Source: Tichowtungia aerotolerans (GTDB lineage Bacteria; Verrucomicrobiota; Kiritimatiellia; Kiritimatiellales; Tichowtungiaceae). From it: 64,000 nt of DNA. Positions within the stretch are counted from its first letter, which is position 1. Each line of letters starts with the position of its first letter. The notes beneath the pieces are model-generated. The model ran no database searches, was not told the DNA's origin, and saw only the letters and a program-made list of their open reading frames with translations. The translations under genes and the position numbers were made by a program. The stretch spans positions 2,422,900-2,486,899 of the forward strand of contig NZ_CP047593.1 in NCBI RefSeq assembly GCF_009905215.1, in the 5' to 3' direction. Below are positions 1 to 8,617 of this stretch, piece by piece.

Positions 1-66
1 GCGCAAAGGTCGCGTAGGACCTGCTTTGTGAATTTGGCGGCTCTGCGCCTTTGCGAGAAAAAGAAA

Positions 67-1101
67 ATGAGTGCCAATCCATCCATACACGGCTTGCTTC
101 CCGAGGAACTCGAGGCGTTCTGCAAAGAGCAGGGGCAGCCGGCTTTTCGCGCGAAGCAGGTTTATGACTGGCTGTACGGCAAGCTGGTCTCTTCTTTCGA
201 TGAAATGAAGAACCTGCCGGCGGTATTTCGGGAAAAGCTGGCCGATCATTTCAGTTTCCAAACCTTGGAAAAAATGGAGGTGAGCGGCGCATCGGGCGAA
301 ACGCAGAAACTGCTGTTTAAGCTTTCGGACAGGGAAATGATCGAGACGGTGATCATTCCCGCGCCGAAACGCGGGACCAATACGGTCTGTGTATCGAGCC
401 AGGTTGGATGTGTTTACGGCTGCGCATTTTGCGCCAGTGGTCAGAAGGGGGTTATCCGCAACCTGACCGCCGGTGAGATTGTGGCCGAGGTGCTGGAAGT
501 GTCGCGTGAGCTGGGCGAGCGTCCCAATAATGTCGTTTTCATGGGAATCGGCGAACCGTTCGATAACTACGACGAGGTGATGAAGGCGATCCGCATTCTG
601 AATCATCCGGACGGACTGAACATCGGTGCGCGCAAAATCACGGTCAGTACCTGTGGCGTGGTTCCGGGCATCGAGCGCTTTTCGGAAGAGGGGCTTCAGG
701 TGGAGTTGTCCGTTTCTCTGCATGCGCCGGATACTGAAACCCGTTCAAGAATTATGCCGGTCAATGAGACCTGGCCCATGGATGAGCTTCTGGACGCCTG
801 TCGGGAGTATACCCGAAAAACCAACCGGATTATTACGTTTGAGTATACGCTGATCAAAAATATCAATGATGCTCCGGAGCAGGCGCGCGAGCTGGTCAGT
901 CTGCTGCGCCGTTTCCCGTGCCGGGTGAACCTGATTCCGCTCAGCCCGGTCGAAGAATTCGACGGTGAACGTCCCGACTCTGAATCGATGAAGATTTTTT
1001 TCCAAACCCTGGAAAAAGCCGGAATCAATACCACCTTGCGCGACTCCAAAGGTTCCAAGCTGAAAGCCGCCTGCGGCCAGTTGCGCGCAGGACGGCTCTA
1101 G
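67..1101 (+). CDS. rlmN: 23S rRNA (adenine-2503-C2)-methyltransferase RlmN
   Basis: Radical SAM enzyme of 344 residues that methylates C2 of A2503 in 23S rRNA, and in many bacteria A37 of some tRNAs. The [4Fe-4S]-binding motif C-VYG-C-AF-C is at residues 115-122. The family features GEPFDNY and the late segment CGQLRA, with the conserved Cys near the C-terminus, are also visible. Length is normal for RlmN. An in-frame ATG at 28 would add 13 residues, but that extension (LCEKKK) is unlike the family, so the ATG at 67 is preferred. The gene converges on the VWA gene, with 15 bp between stop codons and no hairpin. Two copies of the TTCCAA-N3-TTGGAA-type palindrome lie inside it, at 256-270 (perfect) and 1000-1014 (one mismatch), and both encode FQTLE. 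Confidence 0.95.
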   Translation: MSANPSIHGLLPEELEAFCKEQGQPAFRAKQVYDWLYGKLVSSFDEMKNLPAVFREKLADHFSFQTLEKMEVSGASGETQKLLFKLSDREMIETVIIPAPKRGTNTVCVSSQVGCVYGCAFCASGQKGVIRNLTAGEIVAEVLEVSRELGERPNNVVFMGIGEPFDNYDEVMKAIRILNHPDGLNIGARKITVSTCGVVPGIERFSEEGLQVELSVSLHAPDTETRSRIMPVNETWPMDELLDACREYTRKTNRIITFEYTLIKNINDAPEQARELVSLLRRFPCRVNLIPLSPVEEFDGERPDSESMKIFFQTLEKAGINTTLRDSKGSKLKAACGQLRAGRL

Positions 1102-1116
1102 TTTTGTCTGTCGGGA

Positions 1117-3033
1117 CTATTGCTTCAGCGCTTTTGCATTGCGGACGAGATCGATGAATTCGCGGCGGTAGCCGAATTCATCTTTGCCTAATGAATCCTG
1201 CGCCCATTCGATCACCTGATCATAGGTCAAGTCGTCTTTGAGTTCCGAATCGCGCAGCATCATTCCGAATCCGGCGACGGCGGTTGCAAAGCGGAAGTCG
1301 TCGTCGGCCTGCTCGAAGGAGCGGTCTTTATCTTTCAGCGGGAACTCAAGCTTGCTGCTGGTGTCGCCGTCTGGCTGCTTGTAGCGCAGTTTAACGGTCA
1401 GCAGGTCGCTGGAATCAACCGGCAGGCTTCCGGTCACCTGATATTTCAGTTCATCGACCGGCGGAACCCCGTTGACGGTCTGTCCGGCCGGGACGATTTC
1501 GTACAGCGCGGTCACCGTATGGCCCGCGCCGATTTCCCCGGCGTCTTTGGTGTCGTCGTTGAAGTCTTCAGCGGCCAGCATGCGGTTCTCATAACCGATC
1601 AGGCGGTAGCCCGCCACGCGTGCCGGGTTGAACTCGACCTGAATTTTTACATCCTTGGCAATCGTCACTAGCGTGCCGCTCATCTGGTCGACCAGCACCT
1701 TGCGCGCTTCGCTGAAGGTGTCGATATAGGCGTAGTTGCCGTTGCCCTTATCGGCAAGGCCTTCGAGCGTGCTGTCTTTGTAATTGCCCATGCCGAAGCC
1801 GAGTACGCTCAGGAAGATTCCGCTCTTGGCTTTGTCTTCAATCAGTCGGTTCAGGTCGCCGCCCTGCGTGACGCCGATGTTGAAGTCGCCGTCCGTGCAG
1901 AGGATGACGCGGTTGACGCCTTCTTTGTGGAAGTTTTCGAGCGCGGTTTTATAGGCCAGTTCAATGCCTTGGCCGCCGTTGGTGCCGCCGCCTGCCTGCA
2001 GGCGTTTAAGTGCGTCGAGGATCTTATTGCGATCCGCTCCGGAGGTTGGCGGCAGAACGAGGCCGGATGCCCCGGCGTAGACCACAATGGAGACGCGATC
2101 GCGTTCATCAAGCTGGCGGGTCAGAATATCCAGTGACTGTTTTACCAGAGGAAGCTTGTTCGGGCTGTTCATCGAGCCGGAGACATCCATCAGGAAGACC
2201 AGATTCAGCGGCGGGCGGTTTGCCGGATCCATCACGCGGCCTTTGAGTCCGATGCGGACCAGCTTGTGCTGTGGATCCCACGGGCAGCGACTCAGTTCCA
2301 GGTGCGTTGCAAATGGAGTTCCGTCGTGCGGCGGCTCGTAGGAGTAATCGAAGTAGTTGATCATTTCTTCAATGCGTACCGCATCCTTTGGCGGCAGCAT
2401 TCCGCCTTCCAGGAAGCGCCTCACGTTGGCATAAGACGCTGAATCCACATCGATTGAGAAGGTTGACAGCGGTTCATTGGCTACGCTTGTGAAAAGGTTC
2501 TCTTTGATTTCAGTATAATCTTCGATGCTGGGTCCCCATTGTTTCTTTGCCGGTTCTACTATTGAGGAGTCTAGTGTACGACCGGTACAGTAAAGCTCCT
2601 GTCTGGGCGCTCTTAGTTTGGCTTTATGTAGAGACATTTTTGGCCTTGGGGTCGAAGTCGGAGGACAGAACGCCACTTCACGTTTTTCGACAACTGAAAA
2701 AATAACGAGGCTTCCGGAGAATAAGACAAACAGGATGCTGATGGATGCGGCAATCGCCATCGGAATCCACGGTTTGCGGGGGAAAGGAACGATCTTTTCT
2801 TTTTTCCGTTTTTTGCGGGCGGCGGCGTAGATGGCTTCGCGCTGTTCGTCGGTCAGGCCGATGTTTTCTTCAGCGGCGTAGTGTTCGGTCAGAAGAGCAG
2901 ACTGTTTCCGGGTTTCTTCGACGGCTTTGCGGGCTTCGGGATTGGTTTCCAGTTCGGCTTCAACGGCCCGGCGTTCGTCTTCGGGCAGCTCGTTCAGTGC
3001 GTAGGCGGTCCATTTTTCTTCGTTGGTTTTCAT
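1117..3033 (-). CDS. membrane-anchored VWA protein with anti-sigma-like N-terminus
   Basis: Protein of 638 residues. An N-terminal helical segment (about 1-80) resembles cytoplasmic anti-sigma domains. One transmembrane segment follows (about 90-115, rich in I, L, V, F). Next comes the N-terminal domain typical of YfbK-type von Willebrand factor proteins, with STFSIDVDSASYANVRRFL, then a VWA domain with an intact MIDAS motif DVSGS, and a DUF3520-like C-terminal domain. The start at 3033 follows a TAAGGAG-like site; the in-frame ATG at 3132 would run back into the upstream sigma gene. The gene lies 14 bp downstream of the sigma-factor gene on the same strand, so the pair is probably co-transcribed. 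Inference: it binds the sigma factor and senses an envelope signal through the VWA domain. No zinc-binding HxxxCxxC motif was seen. Confidence 0.85.
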   Translation of the reverse strand: MKTNEEKWTAYALNELPEDERRAVEAELETNPEARKAVEETRKQSALLTEHYAAEENIGLTDEQREAIYAAARKKRKKEKIVPFPRKPWIPMAIAASISILFVLFSGSLVIFSVVEKREVAFCPPTSTPRPKMSLHKAKLRAPRQELYCTGRTLDSSIVEPAKKQWGPSIEDYTEIKENLFTSVANEPLSTFSIDVDSASYANVRRFLEGGMLPPKDAVRIEEMINYFDYSYEPPHDGTPFATHLELSRCPWDPQHKLVRIGLKGRVMDPANRPPLNLVFLMDVSGSMNSPNKLPLVKQSLDILTRQLDERDRVSIVVYAGASGLVLPPTSGADRNKILDALKRLQAGGGTNGGQGIELAYKTALENFHKEGVNRVILCTDGDFNIGVTQGGDLNRLIEDKAKSGIFLSVLGFGMGNYKDSTLEGLADKGNGNYAYIDTFSEARKVLVDQMSGTLVTIAKDVKIQVEFNPARVAGYRLIGYENRMLAAEDFNDDTKDAGEIGAGHTVTALYEIVPAGQTVNGVPPVDELKYQVTGSLPVDSSDLLTVKLRYKQPDGDTSSKLEFPLKDKDRSFEQADDDFRFATAVAGFGMMLRDSELKDDLTYDQVIEWAQDSLGKDEFGYRREFIDLVRNAKALKQ

Positions 3034-3047
3034 GATAAAAATTCTCC

Positions 3048-3539
3048 TTACAGGTTGATCATCTGTTCGCGCAGGGTTTTGAGTCCCGTATGCAGCAGAT
3101 AGCCCACATTGCTTTCGCTGAGCTGCGTGCATTGGGCGATTTCGCGGTAGCTCAGCTGCTGCTGGAATTTCAGCCGGATGACTTCCTGCTGATTCTTTGA
3201 GAGCTTCGCGAGGAAGCGCGGGAGCAGGGCGATCAGGTCGTTTTGTTCGGTCTGTTGGTCCGGAGTCGGATCATCGGTAACAGTTTCCGGTGATTCGCTC
3301 AGGGGCTCGGAAGGTTTTTCTTTGCGCAGGATGTCGAGTGAGCGGTTGCGGCAGACGCGGAACAGCCACGGGGCCTCGCGCCCCTTGAGTTTGGCAGGTT
3401 TTTGTCCGCACAGGCGCAGGAAGGAGTCCTGCACAGCGTCGCGCGCCCATTCGAGATTTCGCAGCAGGCCGTAGGCATAACTGCAGAGGGGACGCTCGTA
3501 GCGCCGCACCAGAGAGAGTATCCACGTCTCTTTGTCCAT
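3048..3539 (-). CDS. ECF-type RNA polymerase sigma factor
   Basis: Sigma-70 family protein of 163 residues. Region 2 is near the N-terminus (YAYGLLRN, WARDAVQDSFLRLC). After a linker, region 4 contains KNQQEVIRLKFQQQLSYREIA and a helix-turn-helix (SESNVGYLLHTGLKTLREQ). Size and layout fit extracytoplasmic-function sigma factors. The start at 3539 has a GGAAG site 5-7 bp upstream, which favours it over the in-frame ATG at 3575. It precedes the VWA gene by 14 bp, a common sigma/anti-sigma order. Confidence 0.9.
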   Translation of the reverse strand: MDKETWILSLVRRYERPLCSYAYGLLRNLEWARDAVQDSFLRLCGQKPAKLKGREAPWLFRVCRNRSLDILRKEKPSEPLSESPETVTDDPTPDQQTEQNDLIALLPRFLAKLSKNQQEVIRLKFQQQLSYREIAQCTQLSESNVGYLLHTGLKTLREQMINL

Positions 3540-3666
3540 GTTTGCTTCCTTTCGGGTTGATTCCCTGACCTGCACGCGCAGGCTTCTATCAGGTTAACGG
3601 GCGAGCAAAGAAGTTCTTAGAAAAATAATAAATATTTTTTCTACGCAGTGGAGAAAGTCCGCAAAT

Positions 3667-3716
3667 GTGGCAGAGGCTTCCAGTCTCTGTGCAGGCGGCA
3701 GAGATGCCGCTACCAC
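3667..3716. repeat. tandem-hairpin repeat element, copy 1
   Basis: Intergenic block beginning GTGG and ending CCAC. It contains two successive hairpins: CAGAG...CTCTG, and GGCGGCA with loop GAG and arm TGCCGC. It lies between the sigma-factor and thyA promoter regions, which are divergent. It has the same layout (outer short complementary ends, two inner hairpins) as the elements at 5172-5258 and 30877-30926, although the inner sequences differ. Confidence 0.6.
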
Positions 3717-3808
3717 TTTTGCCAATGTTTGGACAATTCCGTGCGCGTCTATGCAATAGACTTTGGAATTCCCAATGATCGACCAGGTGTGCTAGCTTGG
3801 TCGGAATC

Positions 3809-4681
3809 ATGAATATTGATCAGGTATACAAGCAGGTTGTCGAAAAAGTCCTCCGGGAGGGGAAAAAGAAAACCAACCGGACGGCCACGGATACAATTTC
3901 CGTCAGTGGCTGTATGATTGATTACGACATGGCCAACGGCTTTCCGCTGCTCACGACCAAAAAGATGGCGTGGAAGACTCTTCGGGTCGAATTAGAGGGA
4001 TTTATCAAAGGCGTGACCGACAAGTCGTGGTTTCAGGAGCGCGGTTGCAAAATCTGGAACGAGTGGTGTACCCCGGCCAAGGTACCTTACGGTCATGACG
4101 AAGCCACCTATAAAGCGATGGCTGAAGAAAAAGATCTCGGCCCGATCTACGGTTTTCAATGGCGGAATTTCAACGGGCAGTATGAGTTCGGTGCCGAAGA
4201 TTTTACCGGCGGCGTTGATCAGCTGGCTAATGCCATTGAGACCCTGAAGACCAATCCAAACAGTCGCCGGATTTTGGTGAATGCCTGGAATCCGCAGCAG
4301 CTCGACCAGATGGCGCTGGTCCCATGCCACTATTCCTATCAGCTTCTCTGTAACGATGGTGTGCTGGATCTTCTCTGGAATCAGCGGTCGTGCGATATTT
4401 TTCTCGGAATCCCCTTCAACATCGCATCCTACGCCCTGTTGTTGGAACTAATCGCCAAGGAGTGCGGGATGAAAGCCGGCAAGCTGATCGGTTTTCTCGG
4501 CGACGCCCATATTTATGTCAATCATCAGGCTCAGCTGGATGAGCAGATGAGTCGCGAGCCCTATGCTCCACCGACGCTGAAACTCGAAGGCTACGATTCA
4601 ATTTTCGACTGGGAGTGGCAGTATGCCACGCTCGATGGCTATGAATGCCATCCCACTATTAAAGGCGAGGTGGCGGTTTAA
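3809..4681 (+). CDS. thyA: thymidylate synthase
   Basis: Makes dTMP from dUMP using 5,10-methylenetetrahydrofolate, producing dihydrofolate. Protein of 290 residues with the active-site motif LVPCHYSYQ (Cys about residue 173), the substrate-binding segment QRSCDIFLGIPFNIASYALL, and the C-terminal Y-HP region. It lacks the long insert of some lactobacillus enzymes. An in-frame TTG at 3797 is possible; the ATG at 3809 is chosen because the family begins at this point, and neither start has a strong ribosome site. The stop codon overlaps the folA start (TAATG), so the two folate-cycle enzymes are translationally coupled. Confidence 0.96.
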   Translation: MNIDQVYKQVVEKVLREGKKKTNRTATDTISVSGCMIDYDMANGFPLLTTKKMAWKTLRVELEGFIKGVTDKSWFQERGCKIWNEWCTPAKVPYGHDEATYKAMAEEKDLGPIYGFQWRNFNGQYEFGAEDFTGGVDQLANAIETLKTNPNSRRILVNAWNPQQLDQMALVPCHYSYQLLCNDGVLDLLWNQRSCDIFLGIPFNIASYALLLELIAKECGMKAGKLIGFLGDAHIYVNHQAQLDEQMSREPYAPPTLKLEGYDSIFDWEWQYATLDGYECHPTIKGEVAV

Positions 4682-5133
4682 TGATTGCGATTGTTGCCCG
4701 ATCTGAAAACGGAGTCATTGGCAAAGACGGCGGCCTGCCGTGGCGGTGCAAGGGCGACCTGCAGTTTTTCAAGCGCACCACGATGGGGCGGAAGATCGTT
4801 GTCGGCCGTACCACTTTTGAAGGTCTTCCGCCGCTGAAAGGGCGCGAGATTTTTGTGCTGACCCGCAAGCCGGACGCAGGTTTTGAGGGGGCAACCGCAG
4901 TTTCCAATCCCGCTGACGTTCCGGCTGACGCGATTGTCTGCGGCGGTGCAGCGATTTATGACCTGATGATTCCGCAGTGCGACCAGCTGCTGGTGACCAC
5001 AGTGAAAAAAGAGGTCGAGGGCGATACCTTCTTTAATTTCCAATGGCTGGAAGGGTTTGAGCCGGAAGAAACCATTGAAGAGACCGATGAGTATTCGGTT
5101 GTTTCCTACAGGCGATCCGGTCCATCTTCCTAA
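4681..5133 (+). CDS. folA: dihydrofolate reductase
   Basis: NADPH-dependent reduction of the dihydrofolate produced by thymidylate synthase. Protein of 150 residues. Family features: MIAIVARSENGVIGKDGGLP with the Trp after it, the cofactor segment MGRKIVVGRTTFEGL, and ICGGAAIYD for the second glycine-rich loop. The usual length is about 160 residues, so this is compact but complete. It overlaps thyA by one base. Confidence 0.94.
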   Translation: MIAIVARSENGVIGKDGGLPWRCKGDLQFFKRTTMGRKIVVGRTTFEGLPPLKGREIFVLTRKPDAGFEGATAVSNPADVPADAIVCGGAAIYDLMIPQCDQLLVTTVKKEVEGDTFFNFQWLEGFEPEETIEETDEYSVVSYRRSGPSS

Positions 5134-5171
5134 TCTTGTTTCAGATCGGTTTCAGTTTATTCTTGGTCTGA

Positions 5172-5258
5172 TGTAGTCACGTTTACCTGACGAAGGAAGG
5201 AAACGTGTTCCTTTCCGCAAAGATCGCTTCCCTCGTTCCTCGGGTAAGCGATACTACA
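5172..5258. repeat. tandem-hairpin repeat element, copy 2
   Basis: Intergenic block between the convergent folA and NAD synthase genes. It starts TGTAGT and ends ACTACA, which are complementary. Inside are a hairpin with arms near CACGTTT/AAACGTG and a second with arms near ATCGCTT/AAGCGAT. The outer ends match copy 3 (TGTAGC...GCTACA). It may also serve as a two-way terminator. Confidence 0.6.
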
Positions 5259-5300
5259 TTTTTGCCGAAGCAATAACTCAAAACCAAATTGTCATTGGTA

Positions 5301-6290
5301 TCAAACCTCCGGTACAGGGTCGATCAGTATCGGGCGGGTATGGAGATAGCGGGTGCTTCGTCTTTTGTGATCGATGTCTTGGTATACCCGCTGGACCTGT
5401 TCTGCGGTCAGGCCGCAGACTGCGCTGACTTCTTCACTGGAATAGCCGTGGTTTTTTCCATACAGGCAGAGATCCATTTTGTCGTGCGGCAGCGAAAAAT
5501 AGAATTCCTCCTGGCTTTGGGGCATGGAATAGGTGTCTGTTGTTGGGGGGCGCTTCCGGATTTCTTCCGGGATGCCGAGAAATTCTGCGAGTTGGTAGAC
5601 CTGTGTCTTGTAGAGGTGGGCGATCGGTTTGACATCGGCCGCGCCATCTCCAAGTTTGACGAAAAATCCCTGGTCGTATTCCAATCGGTTCGGGGTGCCC
5701 GCAACGGCGTAGTTCAATCGGTCGGCATGATAGTATTCGAGCATTTTCCGTACGCGCTGCTTAAAATTGCTGGCGGCCAGAATTCCGGCATATGCGTCGG
5801 GCGGAAGCAGTTCGGTGCGGGTGCTTCCGTCCGGTGCTTGAACGGCAACGGAAAATAGGCGGTAGCTGTCGTTATCCAGTAAGCTCGGAAGCAGGATTTT
5901 GCAGGTATATCCGGCGCCGTATTCGGGAATGACCTTGCGGATGGCCTCGTCCCGGTGGTGATAGCACCCGACAGCCTCCAGGATGTTGGTGATGTCCGTT
6001 TCGTTGGTTGCAATTCCCAGGTGATCTACGAGCTGATGGCCCAGCCTGCGGGTTGCGTCCGAAGAATCCTGCTCCGGCAGTAAAAGGCCGAAGACCTGCT
6101 CCTTGCCGACGGCGCGAATACAAAGCGCCCCGACCACGCTGCTGTCAATTCCTCCGGAGAGGGCGACGATCAACCCTTGTTTTTTGAATTGGCGGGAGAG
6201 TATCTCGCGCAGTGATTTCGATGTTTTTTCGACCTCCTGTTCGCAGTCAAGCCGGAGGCATTCACTCGAGAACGGTTTTTTACTGTTCAT
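5301..6290 (-). CDS. nadE: NAD synthase-type N-type ATP pyrophosphatase (NadE family)
   Basis: Protein of 329 residues with the PP-loop SGGIDSS (about residues 44-52), the family segment NRLEYDQGFFVKLGDGAADVKP in two conserved halves, and LYKTQVYQLAEFLGIP. In the family these act in ATP-dependent amidation of deamido-NAD. There is no glutaminase domain, so ammonia or a partner would supply nitrogen. It is the last gene of a minus-strand operon, 15 bp after the AsnB-type gene. It may be the cell's NAD synthase, or a paralogue that amidates a product made by the upstream ligase, carrier protein and amidotransferase; sequence alone does not decide this. The gene symbol refers to the family. Confidence 0.85.
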   Translation of the reverse strand: MNSKKPFSSECLRLDCEQEVEKTSKSLREILSRQFKKQGLIVALSGGIDSSVVGALCIRAVGKEQVFGLLLPEQDSSDATRRLGHQLVDHLGIATNETDITNILEAVGCYHHRDEAIRKVIPEYGAGYTCKILLPSLLDNDSYRLFSVAVQAPDGSTRTELLPPDAYAGILAASNFKQRVRKMLEYYHADRLNYAVAGTPNRLEYDQGFFVKLGDGAADVKPIAHLYKTQVYQLAEFLGIPEEIRKRPPTTDTYSMPQSQEEFYFSLPHDKMDLCLYGKNHGYSSEEVSAVCGLTAEQVQRVYQDIDHKRRSTRYLHTRPILIDPVPEV

Positions 6291-6305
6291 GGCTGGATCC
6301 TCTGT

Positions 6306-8282
6306 TTATGCGGGTTGTGCGGCATTTCTTCGGTCAATCAGGAGGTCGGGCGAGAAAGTGCAGTCATTGCAGGGTTTGAAGTTTTCGATAAATTGCCGGT
6401 GAAGCAGTTGTGTGGTCAGGATGCCTGTCAGGGCCATGTCGTCTGTTTCACTGACCGACTGTCCGGCCTCTGCCATTTTTACGAGCCTGGCAACCTTGCC
6501 CGGATCGAAAAATCCTGACCGCTCGAGTGAATCACGCGAAAGCCAGGACCGTATCCGGTCTTGCGGTCCGAGGCCGGATAACATGCCGGGACCGGGAGCG
6601 CGATAGGGTTGTTTTGGACGCAATCGAATCGAATCGGGCAGGGTGCCGCGAAAGGCTTTCTTGAGGATGTATTTTTCCTTCAAGCCAAGGATTTTCCAGT
6701 TTGCCGGAACGCGCCCCATAAATTCGATTAGGTTATGGTCTAGATACGGCAGGCGAATTTCAACCGATTGCCCCATGGCCATTCGGTCGCCCTGTGAGGA
6801 CAGCAGATAGTTGCCCATAAAGATGGTCATTTCCAGATACTGTGCCTGGGCCAGATGATCCCATGTCTGGAATGTTTCCGGCAGGCTGTTTCGGATTTCA
6901 TCGCAGCCCGAATAGGATCCGATGGCTGATTTCAGAGAACTGGAAAAATAATTTTTAATGCGGGACGTATTTTGCCAGCGCAAGAGATGGGAAAATAACG
7001 GGTCGGCGGTTTGGTCGAGCCCCCGCGCAAAGAAGGCCTGCATCATCGGTTTCAGTTTCGGATCCTTGAAGATATACGGGTAGAGGTGCGAAATCAGATT
7101 CGCCCGTTTTTGTGAGTCGGGGAACTTGGCCCAGAAACGACGGATGGAGGCCTCCCGGAAAATGTTGTAGCCGCCGAAAACCTCATCGCTTCCTTCGCCG
7201 GTCAGTACCACTTTCAGTTGTTCGGCTCGTACTTGTTTTGCGAGCAGGTACAGCGGCACGGGCGCGGTGCGCAGCAATGGTTTTTCGCTAAACCAGACGA
7301 CATCGGACAGGGCGTCGCCAATGTCGCTGTTTGAGATGATGAGTTCCATATGTTTAACCCCGAGAAGTTCAACCATCTGCCGCTGATACACGCTTTCGTC
7401 GTAGTGTTCGTTTTCGAAGCTGATCCCGAAGGTCTGGACGTTGCGGTTAAAGTTTCGGGCGACCAGTGCGGTGATGCCGGAGGAGTCGAGTCCGCCGCTC
7501 AGATAGGTTCCTGCCGGAACATCCGCCCGCAGGCGGATTCGTGTGGCTTCTTTGAGCAGATGCTGAACCTGCTCGCTGATTCGTTCAGGAGACCAGTCAA
7601 CCTGATCCTGTTTGGGAACAAAAGGCGTTTGCCAATAGCGGCTGACCATGCATTTCCCATACTGAAAATAGAGGCAGTGCCCAGCCGGCAGCTCCTTGAT
7701 CCCTTTGAAGGGGGTTCTGCCCGGCAGCGGGGACCAGAAGGTGAAGGTCTGATCCATCGCGATGGGGTCGATTTCGCGCGACACCTGGGGATTCATGAAG
7801 ATGGATTTGATTTCGGAGGCGAAGATGAGTTCCGATTCGGATTCGGTATAGTACAGGGGGCGGATGCCCACGCGGTCGCGCGCCAGGAAGCAGGATCGAT
7901 CCCGAACATTCCAAATTGCGAAGGCAAACTGCCCGTTCAGTTCCTTCAGACATCCGGCTCCTTTTTCTTCGTACAGGTGGAGGATAACCTCGGTGTCGGT
8001 CGTCGTGTAAAAACGGTGCCCTTTGGCAATCAGGTCCGCCCTTAATTCAGGATAGTTGAAGATTTCTCCGTTAAAGACGATCCACATCGATTCGTCTTCG
8101 TTGTGGATTGGCTGGGTGCCGGAGGAGAGGTCGATGATGCTTAGCCGGGTGTGACCGAGAGCGATGGATTCGTCGAGATAGATCCCTGACTCATCCGGCC
8201 CTCGGTGCCTGAGGGCGGCGGTCATGGCGACGATTCGGTTCCTGTCCCGCGGCTTTCCAACAATGCCGGCTATTCCGCACAT
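6306..8282 (-). CDS. asnB: asparagine synthase (glutamine-hydrolysing) family amidotransferase
   Basis: Protein of 658 residues. The N-terminal class II glutaminase starts MCGIAG, so Cys2 is the nucleophile once Met is removed; this fixes the start at 8282 rather than the ATG three codons upstream. RHRGPDESG and FNGEIFNY follow. The C-terminal synthetase domain carries the PP-loop SGGLDSSG near residues 260-270 and LTGEGSDEVFGGYN. It may make asparagine, but its place directly after an acyl carrier protein and an AMP-forming ligase resembles AsnB paralogues that amidate carrier-bound or saccharide substrates. Gaps to the neighbouring genes are 15 and 22 bp. Confidence 0.88.
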   Translation of the reverse strand: MCGIAGIVGKPRDRNRIVAMTAALRHRGPDESGIYLDESIALGHTRLSIIDLSSGTQPIHNEDESMWIVFNGEIFNYPELRADLIAKGHRFYTTTDTEVILHLYEEKGAGCLKELNGQFAFAIWNVRDRSCFLARDRVGIRPLYYTESESELIFASEIKSIFMNPQVSREIDPIAMDQTFTFWSPLPGRTPFKGIKELPAGHCLYFQYGKCMVSRYWQTPFVPKQDQVDWSPERISEQVQHLLKEATRIRLRADVPAGTYLSGGLDSSGITALVARNFNRNVQTFGISFENEHYDESVYQRQMVELLGVKHMELIISNSDIGDALSDVVWFSEKPLLRTAPVPLYLLAKQVRAEQLKVVLTGEGSDEVFGGYNIFREASIRRFWAKFPDSQKRANLISHLYPYIFKDPKLKPMMQAFFARGLDQTADPLFSHLLRWQNTSRIKNYFSSSLKSAIGSYSGCDEIRNSLPETFQTWDHLAQAQYLEMTIFMGNYLLSSQGDRMAMGQSVEIRLPYLDHNLIEFMGRVPANWKILGLKEKYILKKAFRGTLPDSIRLRPKQPYRAPGPGMLSGLGPQDRIRSWLSRDSLERSGFFDPGKVARLVKMAEAGQSVSETDDMALTGILTTQLLHRQFIENFKPCNDCTFSPDLLIDRRNAAQPA

Positions 8283-8304
8283 GTTGCGCACCTCCTGCCG
8301 GTTG

Positions 8305-8595
8305 TCAGCCGGATTTCACGCTCATTTCGCCGGTTGGCTGCGCAATGTTTCTATTTAGAAAGCGGACGATGTTGTCGATGCTGTCTAGGTTTTCCGGTAC
8401 GAACTGCTCGGGGCTGAGCTTAATGTTGCAGCTGTGCTCGATGAAGTCGGTAACTTTCAGGATTCCCAGCGAATCGATGATGCCGGTTTCCATAAACGAG
8501 GTTGAATCGCTTAAGCCGGAAGCATCTCCAAAGAGAAATGTTTCGACGATAAAGTCCCGGATGGTGCCGGGGTCAATTTGCTGTATTTCACTCAT
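8305..8595 (-). CDS. acyl carrier protein
   Basis: Protein of 96 residues with the phosphopantetheine attachment motif in GIIDSLGILK (Ser about residue 41) and the acidic helical pattern of carrier proteins. It lies 22 bp after the AMP-ligase gene and 22 bp before the AsnB-type gene, so it is probably loaded by that ligase. It is not the housekeeping fatty-acid AcpP, which would normally sit with fab genes. Confidence 0.85.
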   Translation of the reverse strand: MSEIQQIDPGTIRDFIVETFLFGDASGLSDSTSFMETGIIDSLGILKVTDFIEHSCNIKLSPEQFVPENLDSIDNIVRFLNRNIAQPTGEMSVKSG

Positions 8596-8617
8596 TGATC
8601 GCTCCTGTATGCCTGCA

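Noticed and set aside
5134-5300. Riboswitch downstream of folA
   Set aside because: The structure is explained by a tandem-hairpin repeat lying between convergent genes, where a riboswitch would have no gene to control.
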